DNA from: Brachycybe producta
Taxonomy: Eukaryota; Arthropoda; Diplopoda; Playtdesmida; Andrognathidae
Assembly (NCBI GenBank): GCA_036925085.1
Contig: JAUPFP010000011.1
Coordinates: 3,406,797 to 3,470,796, forward strand
DNA: 64,000 nucleotides
Direction of reading: 5' to 3'
The notes under the pieces are model-generated. The model saw only the letters and a program-made list of their open reading frames with translations. It did no database searches and was not told the DNA's origin. The translations under genes and the position numbers were made by a program. Positions 45,591-56,905 of the stretch are shown here, one piece after another. Every line of letters starts with the position of its first letter. Position 1 is the first letter of the stretch.

Positions 45591-46600
45591 GACAATGGAA
45601 TGCTCTTCCTAAACAGACTATTCATGATGTCAATAATAAATTGTGGGTTTAAATTATCATGATTACATTTATCATTTTTTTTTTATATTTGTAATGCAAG
45701 TTTTGTAGTTATTATATATTGACAATACATCTTGCAGCACTTGGATCTTCAGGCCCCTCTGCCATAGGCCAACCGGCTGCTTGCAGAGTATTTTTTGTAA
45801 TTGTAATTTAAAAATATAATAACCTAACCTTCCGACTGTTCCTACTGTTTTTCGCTTTCCGTCCTTCATCAAAATAGTCTGTGTTCCAAGTGTTCCACCG
45901 GTCTTTAATTTAGTACCGCATTCCGACCATTCCGCTGTTCATCAATATAGGACCCTACAAAAAATTCAGATTGAACGAAACTAATTAAAAAATAAATCAA
46001 CTCGAATGTTTTCACCACGTTTTTCGCAGCAGGTTTTCACCCAGTGACCACAAATCATGAGATTTTTCTTATTTTTATCAATAGATGGCAATGCTATCTA
46101 TGCCATCATGGCAATATAGTAAGAATGTTATCATAGGATATATGGTAATGATGATTATATCAGTCATTATATTATATTATTAGCAATGCAAAATGTGCAA
46201 CAAAATTAAAATTAAATTATTTAAAAAAAAATGTAAGTTGAAAAGTTTTTTTAAAAATTAAAAAAAAAATCAGAATTTTTTTAAATCAAATTAAAAAAAA
46301 AATATTCTGGCCGTTTGGACAAGTCCAGGTGCGGGAAAAAAAACTCCACTTCCACCCCCTCTTGTCACGCCTGGAGTAGGCCATCGGCCTTCAACTGTGT
46401 CCGTGTGCTATAAATTGGCACCCAGATTCAATCAGTCTCTGACACACTGTTGTGTGCTGGGCGCCTCTTGCTTGTACTTAAGTGAAGTGGTCACTTTCCA
46501 GCCAATAGAAGTCGCACAAAATTACTACAAAATAGCTGGCTATCCAGCTTGATGTCAAGTCCCTAGTGCCAGAGAATACATGAAAGATAAGCAGAACAGC
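45591..46600. other. AT-rich DNA without a supported gene
   Basis: Contains A/T homopolymer runs near 46205-46300 but no gene or repeat that I can name. Confidence 0.45.
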
Positions 46601-46945
46601 CAGGGACGTACTGGCCTAAGTGGCAAATGCCGCCTGCGCCGGTCGTTTTAGCGCCGGTTTTATTTTTTCTAAAAAACTTTTTTGTTTTTTAAATTTTCGA
46701 AAAAAAATATTTAGTAAAAAAAAGTAAATATCTTGTAAATGCCTTGAAAAGCACTGAAACGAACTCAGGAGGGCCCAACAACCATCTGCGAACCAGAAAA
46801 GCCCATAAATTAAAAAAAAAGTAAAAAATGTCAAAAATTGAAATTATTCATCCAGGAAATAATTTCAAAAACCGGGATTCGAACCCAGAACCACCCCCCT
46901 CACTATACACAACATATTTTACTGAGCTTTCACAATATACTTTTG
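46601..46945 (-). repeat. Possible tRNA-derived SINE or composite repeat
   Basis: On the minus strand GGTTCGAATCCCGG (about 46866-46880) matches a polymerase III B box, with an A-box-like AAGCTCAGTAAA about 45 bp upstream (near 46920). The other end, CAGGGACGTACTGGCC (46601-46616), looks like a hAT terminus. Full tRNA folding is not evident, so this is not a working tRNA gene. Confidence 0.45.
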
Positions 46946-47387
46946 TAATAAATCTCATATAAGTAAAACATTTACTTTTATAAATTGTTTTTTCATTTTA
47001 ATAATCTTGACAAAACTGTGAAAGGCCTTAGTTCAAATAGCAGCCCTGGGTCCTGTCTCTAATGACCTTCCCATTATGGTGGCACTGATATATTTTTAAA
47101 AGAAAATTACAGGTGTGCAACCAAATGTAAAAATACTAGGTTAATGAGAAAAGTTCACACCAGAGGGTGCATGCTTCGTGAGACGGCCCTATACTCATCA
47201 ATGAGTCATCAACTTTTACCACACGACAGACCAGAATGTTTATATGAGTTCCGTTTATGTCACATGCCGCCTTCTATTTTTACATAGCAGAAAAACAGGA
47301 ATAAATTATAATTAAAACTTTATTCTGTGTTTTGAAAACTATTTGAGAATAACATTAAAAATGTTTTTGAATCCACAAAATGGTCTC
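46946..47387. other. AT-rich DNA, nothing recognised
   Basis: No gene or repeat that I can support. Confidence 0.4.
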
Positions 47388-47952
47388 TTTAAAGACCATG
47401 CAGTACCTCCAGAAAGATTCTTGTCAAAACATTGTCAAGAATTATTCAACAATTACCAAAACTATTTTTTTTAATTTAAAATAAGTGATCGATATAATTT
47501 TAAAAAAATTAAAAATCAGTTGACTTCATGTAATTGAACTTTATCAGATAGATGCGCCACCAAACAACAGACATTGGCAACAAACCCCCCAAAGCCTACT
47601 CCTCTACTCAAATTCTGATGTGTTGTCACCTCACATTGCTTTCATTTGAATGTACCATGGATTTAATATTTGAATTATTTCACATGGAATATGAATAGGA
47701 AATACATGTATTTGATTAAGGAATTCTGGAAATGTGAGGTGACAACCTTTGCCACAAAAATGGGAGGGGACTTTTGTTTTCGGAATTTTAAAATGGTGTC
47801 GTTTGGTGACACACGAAAAGTCACTTCATTTTTAAGTTTTTTATGGTTTTATTGACTTATTTTAAAATTTAAAAACCATTTTGGCAATCGTTGGGTAAGT
47901 CTTGACAATATTTTGAAAAGAAAATTCTGGAGGTAATATGATTTCTTTAAAA
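47388..47952. mobile_element. MITE with about 80-bp inverted ends, intact copy
   Basis: Both ends carry TTTAAAG, then GTACCTCCAGAAA on the left and its counterpart TTCTGGAGGTAA on the right; the inverted similarity continues through TTGTCAAAACATTGTCAAG. The interior includes GACAACACATCAGAA-type sequence inverted. A second copy in the opposite orientation is split by NA-B (51810-52026 and 61610-61953). Confidence 0.85.
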
Positions 47953-48672
47953 GTGTGTTCATGTTAATATCTTACAAACATACTTTTAAAACCGTTTTAC
48001 TTTTAAGAAGAACAAAATAGTGTTTTGATGTTATCAGAAGATTAATTTTTTTAAATTGTATTTGTATTTAATTTGTAAAATTACTCTGAAACGGCCACTA
48101 AGTCCTGTGGTAGAGGGACAAAAGGCCAAAAACAGTATGCAAAATGCAGTGTCAAAACCCAAAGATATAAACCCAGCAACAATTGCAATGTATTCTGGTG
48201 TAGCTGAAATAAAGCACTGCCGGAAAATTAAGAGCCCCATAATATGTTTTTTTTTCAAGCATAAAATCCTCTGCTATAGAATTGTGGAGCCCGGTGTTAG
48301 TTGTTTCAGGGGTAAGTTGGCACAATGGCATTTGAAAATCACCACAACATGGTAGCACTTCTCTGTATTATACCCCAACATAGTATGTCATATGACGCTA
48401 CTTCTAATGTATTTTCATGTATTTTCGTGTATTTTCAACTTGTTATAAATTGAAGTTTACATTTTTTGAGGTCATTAATAATTTCAATATCTGCTGGAAA
48501 AACTTTAGCTACCTAGAAATTGGTGTAAGTAAAGTAATAACTAATCTATATCCTTATAAGGTATATATTTGGGCAACATTTGACATAGTTTTTTATTACT
48601 GTTAAAAACAAAGAAGAAATATGGCCCAAACTTTGTTATTTAATGATGGGGCAAGTTCTTACAACATGGCAA

Positions 48673-48703
48673 GGGTTAGTTGTTACATTGTAACAACTAA
48701 CCC
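48673..48703. other. Perfect 31-bp palindrome
   Basis: Arms GGGTTAGTTGTTACA and TGTAACAACTAACCC around a single base. Similar words (GGGGTAAGTTG, AACTTACCC) recur at 48310 and 49190-49230, suggesting ends of the pogo-like element. Confidence 0.7.
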
Positions 48704-48739
48704 CAACCATACAGTGAGTGTTTTTCATTACTTACCAGA

Positions 48740-49160
48740 CTCTTCATCCAAGAAAAAGCACTAGCCTGTGTGATGTTTGCCCATTCTCCAAAGCAACCCC
48801 ACAACAAGCTACAAGAAATGGTCGCAGGCATAGGCATGCAGCCATTCTTACCAACACTCCTGTTAAAAATGCATTAGCAACTGAAGCTGCACAAAGAGAA
48901 TTAAAAGAAAACAAATGAGCAGAAAAGACAAAAGGAGTTAGATGGAATCTTGCGTCTTCTCAAAGTCAGAAGAAACAAAAAAAAAGTTGCTGAAGCTAAA
49001 AAAACATGTTGGAGAAGGTTGTTACTGTTATATTTGCGGAGAACCTTATTGAAGCTCAAAACCAGGAGGAAAATGGATAAAGTGTACTTGCCGCATCAAT
49101 TGGTGTTGCAAAGAAAGCACCAACCCAATTCCATTTTTTGTCCTGATTGTAATGTTGACA
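48740..49160 (+). pseudogene. Pogo/Tigger-like transposase C-terminal remnant
   Basis: In broken frames: a basic segment with ILTNTPVKNALATE (48718-48918), then about 49010-49150 CYICGEPY, GGKWIKCTC, WCCKE and CPDCN. The cysteine pattern CxxC...WxxC...C...CxxC is that of the zinc-finger tail of pogo-like DDE transposases in invertebrates. No catalytic core is visible. Dead fragment. Confidence 0.6.
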
Positions 49161-50124
49161 AAAAATACAATTCTACTTCTATATAAATTTAACAAGTAAC
49201 AACTTACCCAAGTATGTGTAGCAACTTACCCCCCCCCCCCCAATGTGGGGCATGTTGTTAGTTTTCAATAAAAGCATCTTCTTAAAATATTAGTTAGCTT
49301 CACAACTGTTTACAAAAAAATCTCTGACTTTGTATGAGTGGTCACCCCTACCTAAATATAATGCCCAGCACAGTTTACTTGAAGTTAATTAAGAACAAGA
49401 GCCTTCTACATCCATTTAAAAATATTTAGGCTAAAATCTGTCCTCCTTGCAAGTAAAATGTCCCAACCAAGCTCCAAAATCGTTTTTGTCACATTCATTA
49501 ATCTCATAATTGCCACAAACAGGACCAACAAGAGGGAGATAGCCAGGACAAGTTCCCGAGGCCCACACAGCCTGTAGAGTCCGGATCTGCATTCTTTTTT
49601 TTTATAAATCACACTCCAATTTTATTATTTTAATTTTGTTGCATAATTTCTTTAATCTCTTTGTTAGTAATATCGTAATACATAGTAACACTAGTAATAA
49701 CAGTGTTTTTAAGTCCGGGTTCGAAACTCAAATAAACTACACACCTTTGTTTATGTATAAAAAGTATTGGATGACTTTAATTTCTATTTTCAAATTTTAT
49801 ATTTTTGCATTATTATATCTGAACAATTGTTTATCTACATGCTAGTTCGTTTCTGTCATCCGGCCTGTAATTTTTGTTTTCTCCGAGGGCCAGGAACACT
49901 CTCGGTGGCAAAGAAAACAAACAAACCTATCAATCCTACGCTGAACCAATTCAACAGAACGAACTAACTCCTATGGCAGAGGAAGCACATGGCACATGGG
50001 CACATGGTGCAGCAATAGGGCCCCAATTCTATTTCGAATTCAACGGCTAAAGCTTACCATTTGGATTGACTTAGAAATGATCTGCTCAACATGTGGCTTC
50101 CAAGACAGTCTAAAAAAAAGCTTT
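49161..50124. other. AT-rich DNA with one small foldback
   Basis: A 120-bp foldback at about 49843-49964 has arms AGTTCGTTTCTG and CAGAACGAACT. No gene is supported. Confidence 0.5.
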
Positions 50125-50504
50125 TAGGGTTGGTTTATACTCCCTTGCTAAGCGGCAAAGAAGCCTGCAAAGCTTCAAAAATGACGTCAGAGCTTCAGGT
50201 TTTTGCCTTCGCCAGAGCATGAAGCTAGCTTTGAAATTGTTTAACTTTTCAAAGCTTAGCAACTCAAAGCACCAATCAGGAAACAGATACACAAAAGGGG
50301 TGAATAAGTCACACCTTTTTTCTTCCAGAAGGGGAAGGGTTCTATTGTTTTGTGTATCTGTTTTATAGGATATAAAGGTCATAAAATAGGGTAAACTTTG
50401 CAAGACCACATGTATGTGTGAACAAGCTAAGCTTTGGGGAGCTAATTTTACAGAACTTCAAAGCTTGCAAATCTTAGCAAAGTTTGGAATATAAACCTAC
50501 CCTA
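50125..50504. mobile_element. MITE with TAGGGTTGGTTTATA ends
   Basis: Left TAGGGTTGGTTTATA and right ATAAACCTACCCTA are inverted, followed inside by CTTGCTAAG and CTTAGCAAAG. No coding capacity. Target duplication unclear. Confidence 0.75.
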
Positions 50505-51809
50505 ACACTAAATTTTTATGAGTCAGGAATAGAATGAACCATAATAAGTTGAAGTTGCCACTTAACATCATAGGATGCTTCTAATCAATCATGTAGCATG
50601 GTATTTTTTTCAGGAGGGGTCCAAAACTTTTGACCAAAGGAAGTGTACACAGCGGCATAGCTAGTGTGTGCCACCCTGGGCGGACCTTGAGACCCTCCCT
50701 CCCTAATCATTATCGATATCCAGTTATTGAAATCATTTATACAATTTTATATTAATTATAAATTTATTAAATAAACCAGTACCCAATAGTAATGTAATGA
50801 CACGATTGGTCAAACAAAAGTCCAATTAATATAATACATACATAACATATATAACATATGTAAGTATGTAGACAATAGACACACAAACACCAAACAGGAT
50901 GCATAATGAACTCTACCCTTAACACAGAAACACTGAACTTCTCCTCTTTCTGTCCTAGGGGAGAAAAAACAGGACACACAAACAAACCTTTGATTGATGC
51001 CATTTTTTTTTTGTTATGTATGCACTTTTTTTATACAATTTGGCTTAAAAATGGCGGTTCTGTTTGAAATTTGGAACATGGATGTTGCTCGCAGTTGAGT
51101 GTCCTTACAGTGGTGAAGTGTTGATGAAAAGGACAACAAAACGAACATCAAAATATAACAACATACAAATTTTATATAGAATATAAATTTTGTATATACA
51201 GTATTACAAATAGGTCACAAGAAACAATTTTGGGAGGGATCTGGATCCCACGTTACATGCCTGCTTCTAATATTTTCATGTTATTTCAAAAATGTTTTCC
51301 ATTGACAGCTACTGTATTAGCTGATGATGTAATAATTTACATGGTAGTGACTTCTAATAGTCACTATCAGGTAAATTATTACGTCATCAGCTAATACAGT
51401 AGCTGTCAATTACTGCTAACATGAACGCTGAGATCATTGATGAAAAGAAACAATAAAGGACCCAACACAATTACCCTTGGGAATCCCTGATGTGACATTC
51501 AATCGGATTCCGAGCCACACATAAACATCCTTTGTTTCCTATCATTAAAAAAAAGAGAACACCCTTTTATATACCTTATCACCCAAACTCTACTGATTAG
51601 TTTTCACCATTAACTTCGATTTTCAAAAAGTTCAAATTTTCGCCAAAGTGGAAACAAAGGCCCAATTAAGGCCTTTTTCCCCATTGGGTGAAAATTTTGA
51701 AAAAGTTCAAAATTTTCACTACAGTGAAAAAAAAGCCTAACTGTTAAATTAATTTTGTTCAACAAAAATGTTTCATTTTTTCTTGTTTTGTGCTATTGAA
51801 GCTTTTTTT
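50505..51809. other. AT-rich DNA with a large near-perfect hairpin
   Basis: The only clear structure is the inverted repeat 51301-51340 and 51371-51410, 39 of 40 bases complementary (TTGACAGCTACTGTATTAGC), with a second 9-bp stem inside. No gene is supported. Confidence 0.6.
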
Positions 51810-52026
51810 TTAAAGAGACGAAAATTTTCCAAAAATTTCTTTTCAAAATATTGTCAAGACTTATCCAACGATTGTCAAAACGAATTTTAAATTTTAAAAT
51901 AAGTCAATAAAACCATAAAAAAACTTAAAAATAATGAAGTGACTTTTCCTGAGACACCAAACGACGCCATTTTTAATTTCCAAAAACGAAAATCTCCTCC
52001 TCCCCCCATTTTTGTGGTAAAGGTTG
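51810..52026. mobile_element. MITE, left half of the copy split by NA-B
   Basis: Matches the reverse complement of 47740-47952 (TTGTCAAGACTTATCCAACG, GAAGTGACTTTTC). Ends in GTTG (52023-52026), the NA-B target duplication. Confidence 0.85.
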
Positions 52027-52714
52027 TGTAACACCCTGTAAATCGTGATCCCGCCAAAACCATAGCCTGGGGGGTAAACAACTCTCAACCGTCCCTCCCT
52101 CCTCTCTGACTCACCTTTCTGACTCATGCCCAAGTGGCGGATTGATACGTAAAGGACCATGGTCACTTGGACCTGGTTACACCTCGCAGGTGTACACAGG
52201 TCCAAGGTATAAAAGGACCATGTTCCTCTTTGTTCCTCAGTTCTTTCCTTTGCCTGTTTTTGCGATACATTCCAAATCATGGGCCTGAGGATTTCCAGTT
52301 AGTATTTTACTATTCACCCTTGTATCTGTACTTCTTACAAGGAATGAATAAAAGTGTTGTAACAAGAAGTAGCGTTGTCTCTATGTCTTTATGTTAACAA
52401 CTTCTCTTCAGAGGCCGGAGGTTTCATAGGGCAGGAGCTATACGATTCTCAGCAGCTACAACATCTTCTCTAGTCGGAATACCGATGGAGAAGATGTATA
52501 TCAGCATCAACCGGAAGAGAGAGAGATGGCCGCCACTCTCCTGCATTGATTTCACCCCCATGCAGAAGAGTGACTTCAATCTATCTCCATCCAGCTCTCT
52601 CTACAGCTCGGATCTTCTCTGTGCAGGTGTCGTACTGCTCAGAGAAGAAACGAAAAGTAGAAAATGTCATCTAAAGGTTGGTAATAAAATATTGGTTGAT
52701 GTCAAAAGCTCACA
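52027..52714 (+). repeat. NA-B 5' LTR (688 bp)
   Basis: TGTAACACCC to AGCTCACA. Contains a 41-nt hairpin (52166-52206), TATAAAAG directly after it (52208-52215) and AATAAA (52347-52352). I see no difference from the 3' LTR. Confidence 0.95.
52166..52206 (+). promoter_or_regulatory. LTR promoter hairpin next to the TATA box
   Basis: CTTGGACCTG, two bases, TACACCT, loop CGC, AGGTGTA, two bases, CAGGTCCAAG. The arms are identical in all four NA LTRs; only the loop differs (TGT in NA-A). It may be a palindromic binding site or an RNA structure at the cap. Confidence 0.7.
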
Positions 52715-52716
52715 TT

Positions 52717-52732
52717 TGGTGGAGGTGCGGGG
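52717..52732 (+). other. NA-B primer-binding site, tRNA-Ala type
   Basis: TGGTGGAGGTGCGGGG, two bases after the LTR. It matches the complement of the tRNA-Ala 3' end with one mismatch, and the sites of Gy1 and Gy2. Confidence 0.75.
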
Positions 52733-52829
52733 TATAGCTCCATCTGCCTTCTCCGACCTGTAAACAGAAGCCGTCCTTTGTCCTAAGTCTCGTGATTGTG
52801 CCTCACGAGGCTTCGTCCGTCCTTTCTAT

Positions 52830-53187
52830 GTTGGAGCCACGTATGGAGACCCTCGATAGCGTCAAAGTCAACCGCGTGGCGCCTGTCTGTAAAACCGCGT
52901 ATGGAGACCCTTGATCACGTCAAAGTCAACCGCGCGGCGTCCTTTGTGTTGGAACCACGTGTGGAGACCCTCGATAGCGTCAAAGTCGACCACGTGGCGC
53001 CTTTGTAAAACCGCGTATGGAGGCCCTCGATCACGTCAAAGCCAACCGCGCGGCGTCCTTTGTGTTGGAACCACGTATGGAGGCCCTCGATAGCGTCAAA
53101 GCCAACCGCGTGGCGCCTTTTTATGTTGGGATCATGTATGGAGGCCCTCGATCACGTCAAAGCCAACCGCATGGTACCGTTTTTGTG
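52830..53187 (+). repeat. NA-B leader: alternating 60-bp tandem repeat (A-B)x3
   Basis: Six units of about 57-62 bp sharing GTATGGAGRCCCTCGAT and CGTCAAAGYCAACCGCG. Odd units have GATAGCGTC and end GTGGCGCC; even units have GATCACGTC and mostly end GCGGCGTCC. So the true repeat is a dimer of about 120 bp present three times. Reading frames across it only mirror the repeat. Confidence 0.88.
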
Positions 53188-55153
53188 GAATCGCGAAAGA
53201 GACTTGTGGCTACACACACCACGTGTCGACCGCGCGATTCTGTGTCCTGTCCTTAGAGACACGTGGGAACGAACTTTTGTCTGCTGACCGCTTAGCACTC
53301 GGAAAGTGGACAACCGTTTGGACACACGTGTTTCCGTCCGTGTTTTTGTATTTCATGTTTCCATTACAATCACCCACTGTCACCTTCACTCTTCTTTAAT
53401 TTTCAAAGTGAAACCCACACCACGTGGGCAACACTTTAAACAAATTCTTCTTACTCTCCGAGAGGAGTTTGCAGTCTCATTATGAGATGAGCAAACAAAT
53501 CTCATCTACTAATCTATTCATCTATTAATAGGCTTTTAAAGGACGTGTGTGTCTTTTAAAATGTCCTATTATCTTCACTCTTCATCTTTAATTTTCAAGC
53601 AAGATTCTCCCTAGCTCTATTTCATTGTTAGGGGGCTTACAAGCTTAAAACACACTTTTTCTAGCCACGTGGGACTTTCTTGTCCCCCCTTTTCTTTGTT
53701 CTTTGTTTTTACACTGGTGTTTCCCTTGGGACCCTCTATGTCCCAAGTCATGTTCTTCAATTTCTTCATCATCATCACCTCAATGCATCATCACATGAAC
53801 TTTCTCCATTGGACAGCACTGAAGCCCGGCCGCCATCTTGGATCGACCGGACACTCTTCAAAAAGCGCCAACGGAGCGGTTTTTCGCTCCATGTGACTCA
53901 TTGTTGTACCTTCTCTCATCTTTTTGTGTTCTCTTCTCTTCTCTTCTCTTCCAGAGGGTTGCACTCACGCGCCCCCTGGCGGAGTTCCTCTTGTTAGAGA
54001 AAACTTCTCTTTTTCTTTGAATTTTCTCTCTTTTTGTGTCTTTCTCCTGGCCACCATAAAAACGTGCCCCGGAGGAACTTTTCAATCATCAATTTTTGGA
54101 CATTGCAATAAACTGAACCGGAAGTGGCCACCTCAGCGCCACCTACGGACTTCTTCATTCTACTCAACATAGTCCCTCACTGGGCACTGACTCTGTCTTT
54201 TTCATCCAGAGCCATCCAGCAGTGAGGACTCAAAATTTCTCCAGTCTGAACATTTCTTCTGGTTCACCAAGTATTTATCTTGTTGAACACACTTCAATTT
54301 CTACACTGTTTTACTGTTTTAATAAAACTAAATTGAAACTTTTGATGTGCGGGCACCGCACCTAAGTTTTAAACTTTCAAAGTAAAACAGCTTTCTTTTC
54401 TTGCTTCTTTGGAGAGTTCAGCCATCTTGAACTTCTCCTTTGTTTGTGCATTTAAAAAGTTCAGCCATCTTGAACTTTTTGTTCTTTGTGTGTTCTTCAC
54501 ACACACACTCTTCATTCTTGTTTCTAAGTAAAACTAAAAGTGCGGGCACCGCGCTCTAGCTTTACTCTTCGTATTGCTTTCCTCTTCTTCAGGCAATTGC
54601 AATACACTTTCATTTCTAATTCACTTTCCGCAGTGCAATCTTGATTGGGTGGTGTACCACGCTCGAGGTTGTATTGTACATCTGCTGTTTCTTTATTGAG
54701 GTTTTTGGAATTCTCGTAACCTCCACGTGGTCGCCAAATACCACGTGTCGAGAGAGATCCTTCCAAAATCTGACACTCAATAGAGAACTCACGACGCTAC
54801 ACCAGTTGGGAACCAAAACTCATCACACGCCCAACTGAGAACACGATCAACACGATACAACCATCACCACACTAACGGAGTGAACGGCCACTTCGTTATA
54901 CACGTCACAGGCTTAGGTAATCTATCGTTACTCAGTGTATAAGAGTACTATAGTGTCGGTTGCCGACAAGCACTAAGTTACCGACGCACAGTGACGACAC
55001 CGACCTACAAACTGAACGAGTCCCATCATACTGGAACCGAAAAGTATAGCTCAGAGTGTACTCGAGAACCCTCGGAGCTGCACACAACGACTTGGACTTC
55101 GCCGGACTCGTTCATCACCGCACATTCACATTACACAAGCCACTTCATTAATC
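53188..55153 (+). other. NA-B long leader upstream of gag
   Basis: No ORF with support. It has CACGTG-containing words, a TTCACTCTTCTTTAATTTTCAA repeat (about 53388 and 53576), CATAAAAACGTGCC and GCAATAAACTGAACCGG (54054-54120) that resemble a promoter and a polyadenylation signal, and two copies of GTGCGGGCACCGC (54348 and 54540). An old LTR may be buried here. The last 370 bp match the NA-A leader. Confidence 0.5.
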
Positions 55154-56905
55154 ATGGCTACCTCACACGACAATACGGGGTCCCTGTCTGATCACCAGGG
55201 TTCGCACGAAGATCTGTTGGAAGTACCCGTGACTACTGATGTGACACCACCGCCGCGGCCGACTGGGGCCGAGTTTGACCACCTGTCACAACAAGTGGCT
55301 GCACTCTCGACTCGTATGTCTCAGTTCATAGACGACCGATTCACACCGAATCGACCGACTACACCACGGCGGACAACACGCACACACCGACTTCGCGACG
55401 ATGACTCGGACGCCTCTTCAGCCCCCTATGTTAGCTACAGAGAGCGTCACGATCGTTACGAAAGACATTACACACCGCACACACGTCATCTACCGCGTAA
55501 CCCTGACTGGCAACAACAAGGGCAGTCAGATGATCCGCGTCACAGAGATGAGCGTGCGGAAATACCGATCACGACACGTGCTGATTCTCCTCACTCGCTT
55601 GTCCGGGTTGCACGTAGCGGTCGCCGCTCGACACCCCCGGAGCAACAGCCTAGCCAAGGAGCGACACAAGGCACTTCAGTTTACGCGCCACGTTTTCCAC
55701 CGCAAGGGGTAGGTCTGATGCCGGCTGGAATGTCAAACGTCCAGGATGGCATCTATCGACCAACCCCCAGAGAACCCTCCGTGGAAGAATTCAATAAGAA
55801 ATACAGCGGTCGCCACCCAGCCGACTCAATCCAAAAATTCAACGGATTGACAGGTTTCCGTCCCTTCCTGGAAGAATTCGAGGAAGTGGCACACCTGTAC
55901 GGTTGGAAAGACCACCACAAGGAGGAATACATCACGGGGTGTTTCACTGGGGCCGCCCGCACGTGGCTGAGTAAACTGAGGTATGAGCTTCAGGACATTC
56001 CTTGGCCAGCACTGAGAGTACAGATGGTAGATACGTTCGGGAAGCCGAACGAACTGGCCATCTTGGAGAAAAAGTATACAGAGATGCTCCAGAAGGAAGG
56101 TGAGAGTACACAAGCTTTCATCTGGGAGTTTATGATACTCGGCGACCGAGTTTACCCGCAACTTGACGATCAGCTGCGTATAAGCCAGTTGCGCCGCGCT
56201 CTACATCCCACCATACAGAACGCCGCGCATCACGCATCTACGACGTCGTTCAAGGACTTCGCAAACGCCGTCCTCAATATGGAGGTGGTCTTGCTGTCCT
56301 TGGATAAATGGCCGACGGAACCGAAACCCGCAGCTGATTCACAGTCGGGTAAAGGAGCATCGAAGACCGACCAGGAGCCGGCGGCAGCCGCCAGCCCTAA
56401 AGACAAAACACACCGGTCTAGGCATGATAAAAAGCCTAGTCAGACTGCTGCCACCAATTCAAACCGACACTCTGCAGCGGACACCCAACCAGAGACCACT
56501 CGCACGTTCGACAAGAGTAAGTCGACGTGTTATAATTGTGGCAAATTGGGGCATTTCGTCCGTGAGTGTCGGCAACCAAAGAAGAAGGTTGCAATCAAGC
56601 AGTTTGGAGAGCCGGTTACCGACTATGACATCAAAGGAGAGGTGCCTGAAACGGATATCATCACCGAAGACGGCGTTGAGTTTGCTCTAATACGAGTGGC
56701 GGGACAAATCCGCCGGATCCCTCTTCCAGCAGCAGACTCAGCCGCCGGAGCACCTCCTCCTGACACATCCGACAATGACAGCTCTGACCACTCTGAGGAC
56801 ATACCAATCAAAGTGCTCGACCAAGCTCCTGCACACAAATGGACCTCGGGCGAGCCGATCAAGTGGCCACCCACGCTGTCAAGAAACCAAACGCGACGAA
56901 AATAA
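55154..56905 (+). CDS. gag: NA-B Gag, 583 aa
   Basis: ATG at 55154, in a fair context (AATCATGGC). Residues 1-200 are polar, Arg/Pro-rich. Residues 210-380 are the capsid-like gypsy Gag domain (FRPFLEEFEEV, FTGAARTWLSKL, KKYTEMLQKEGES, FMILGDRVYP). Residues 385-455 are a Lys/Ser/Ala linker. A canonical zinc knuckle CYNCGKLGHFVREC spans 459-472 (Cys459, Cys462, His467, Cys472). The C-terminus is acidic then basic and the frame stops without entering a protease. It should package RNA of this element and of relatives. Fully open and intact. Confidence 0.93.
   Translation: MATSHDNTGSLSDHQGSHEDLLEVPVTTDVTPPPRPTGAEFDHLSQQVAALSTRMSQFIDDRFTPNRPTTPRRTTRTHRLRDDDSDASSAPYVSYRERHDRYERHYTPHTRHLPRNPDWQQQGQSDDPRHRDERAEIPITTRADSPHSLVRVARSGRRSTPPEQQPSQGATQGTSVYAPRFPPQGVGLMPAGMSNVQDGIYRPTPREPSVEEFNKKYSGRHPADSIQKFNGLTGFRPFLEEFEEVAHLYGWKDHHKEEYITGCFTGAARTWLSKLRYELQDIPWPALRVQMVDTFGKPNELAILEKKYTEMLQKEGESTQAFIWEFMILGDRVYPQLDDQLRISQLRRALHPTIQNAAHHASTTSFKDFANAVLNMEVVLLSLDKWPTEPKPAADSQSGKGASKTDQEPAAAASPKDKTHRSRHDKKPSQTAATNSNRHSAADTQPETTRTFDKSKSTCYNCGKLGHFVRECRQPKKKVAIKQFGEPVTDYDIKGEVPETDIITEDGVEFALIRVAGQIRRIPLPAADSAAGAPPPDTSDNDSSDHSEDIPIKVLDQAPAHKWTSGEPIKWPPTLSRNQTRRK

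Noticed and set aside
46860..46945. Functional tRNA gene
   Set aside because: Only B-box and weak A-box similarity; no cloverleaf with paired acceptor stem.
49406..49612. Minus-strand 68-aa ORF with a hydrophobic stretch
   Set aside because: Isolated, no context, AT-rich chance frame.
52796..53287. Repeat protein encoded by the 60-bp array
   Set aside because: All three frames are open only because of the repeat; not conserved in NA-A and located in the leader.
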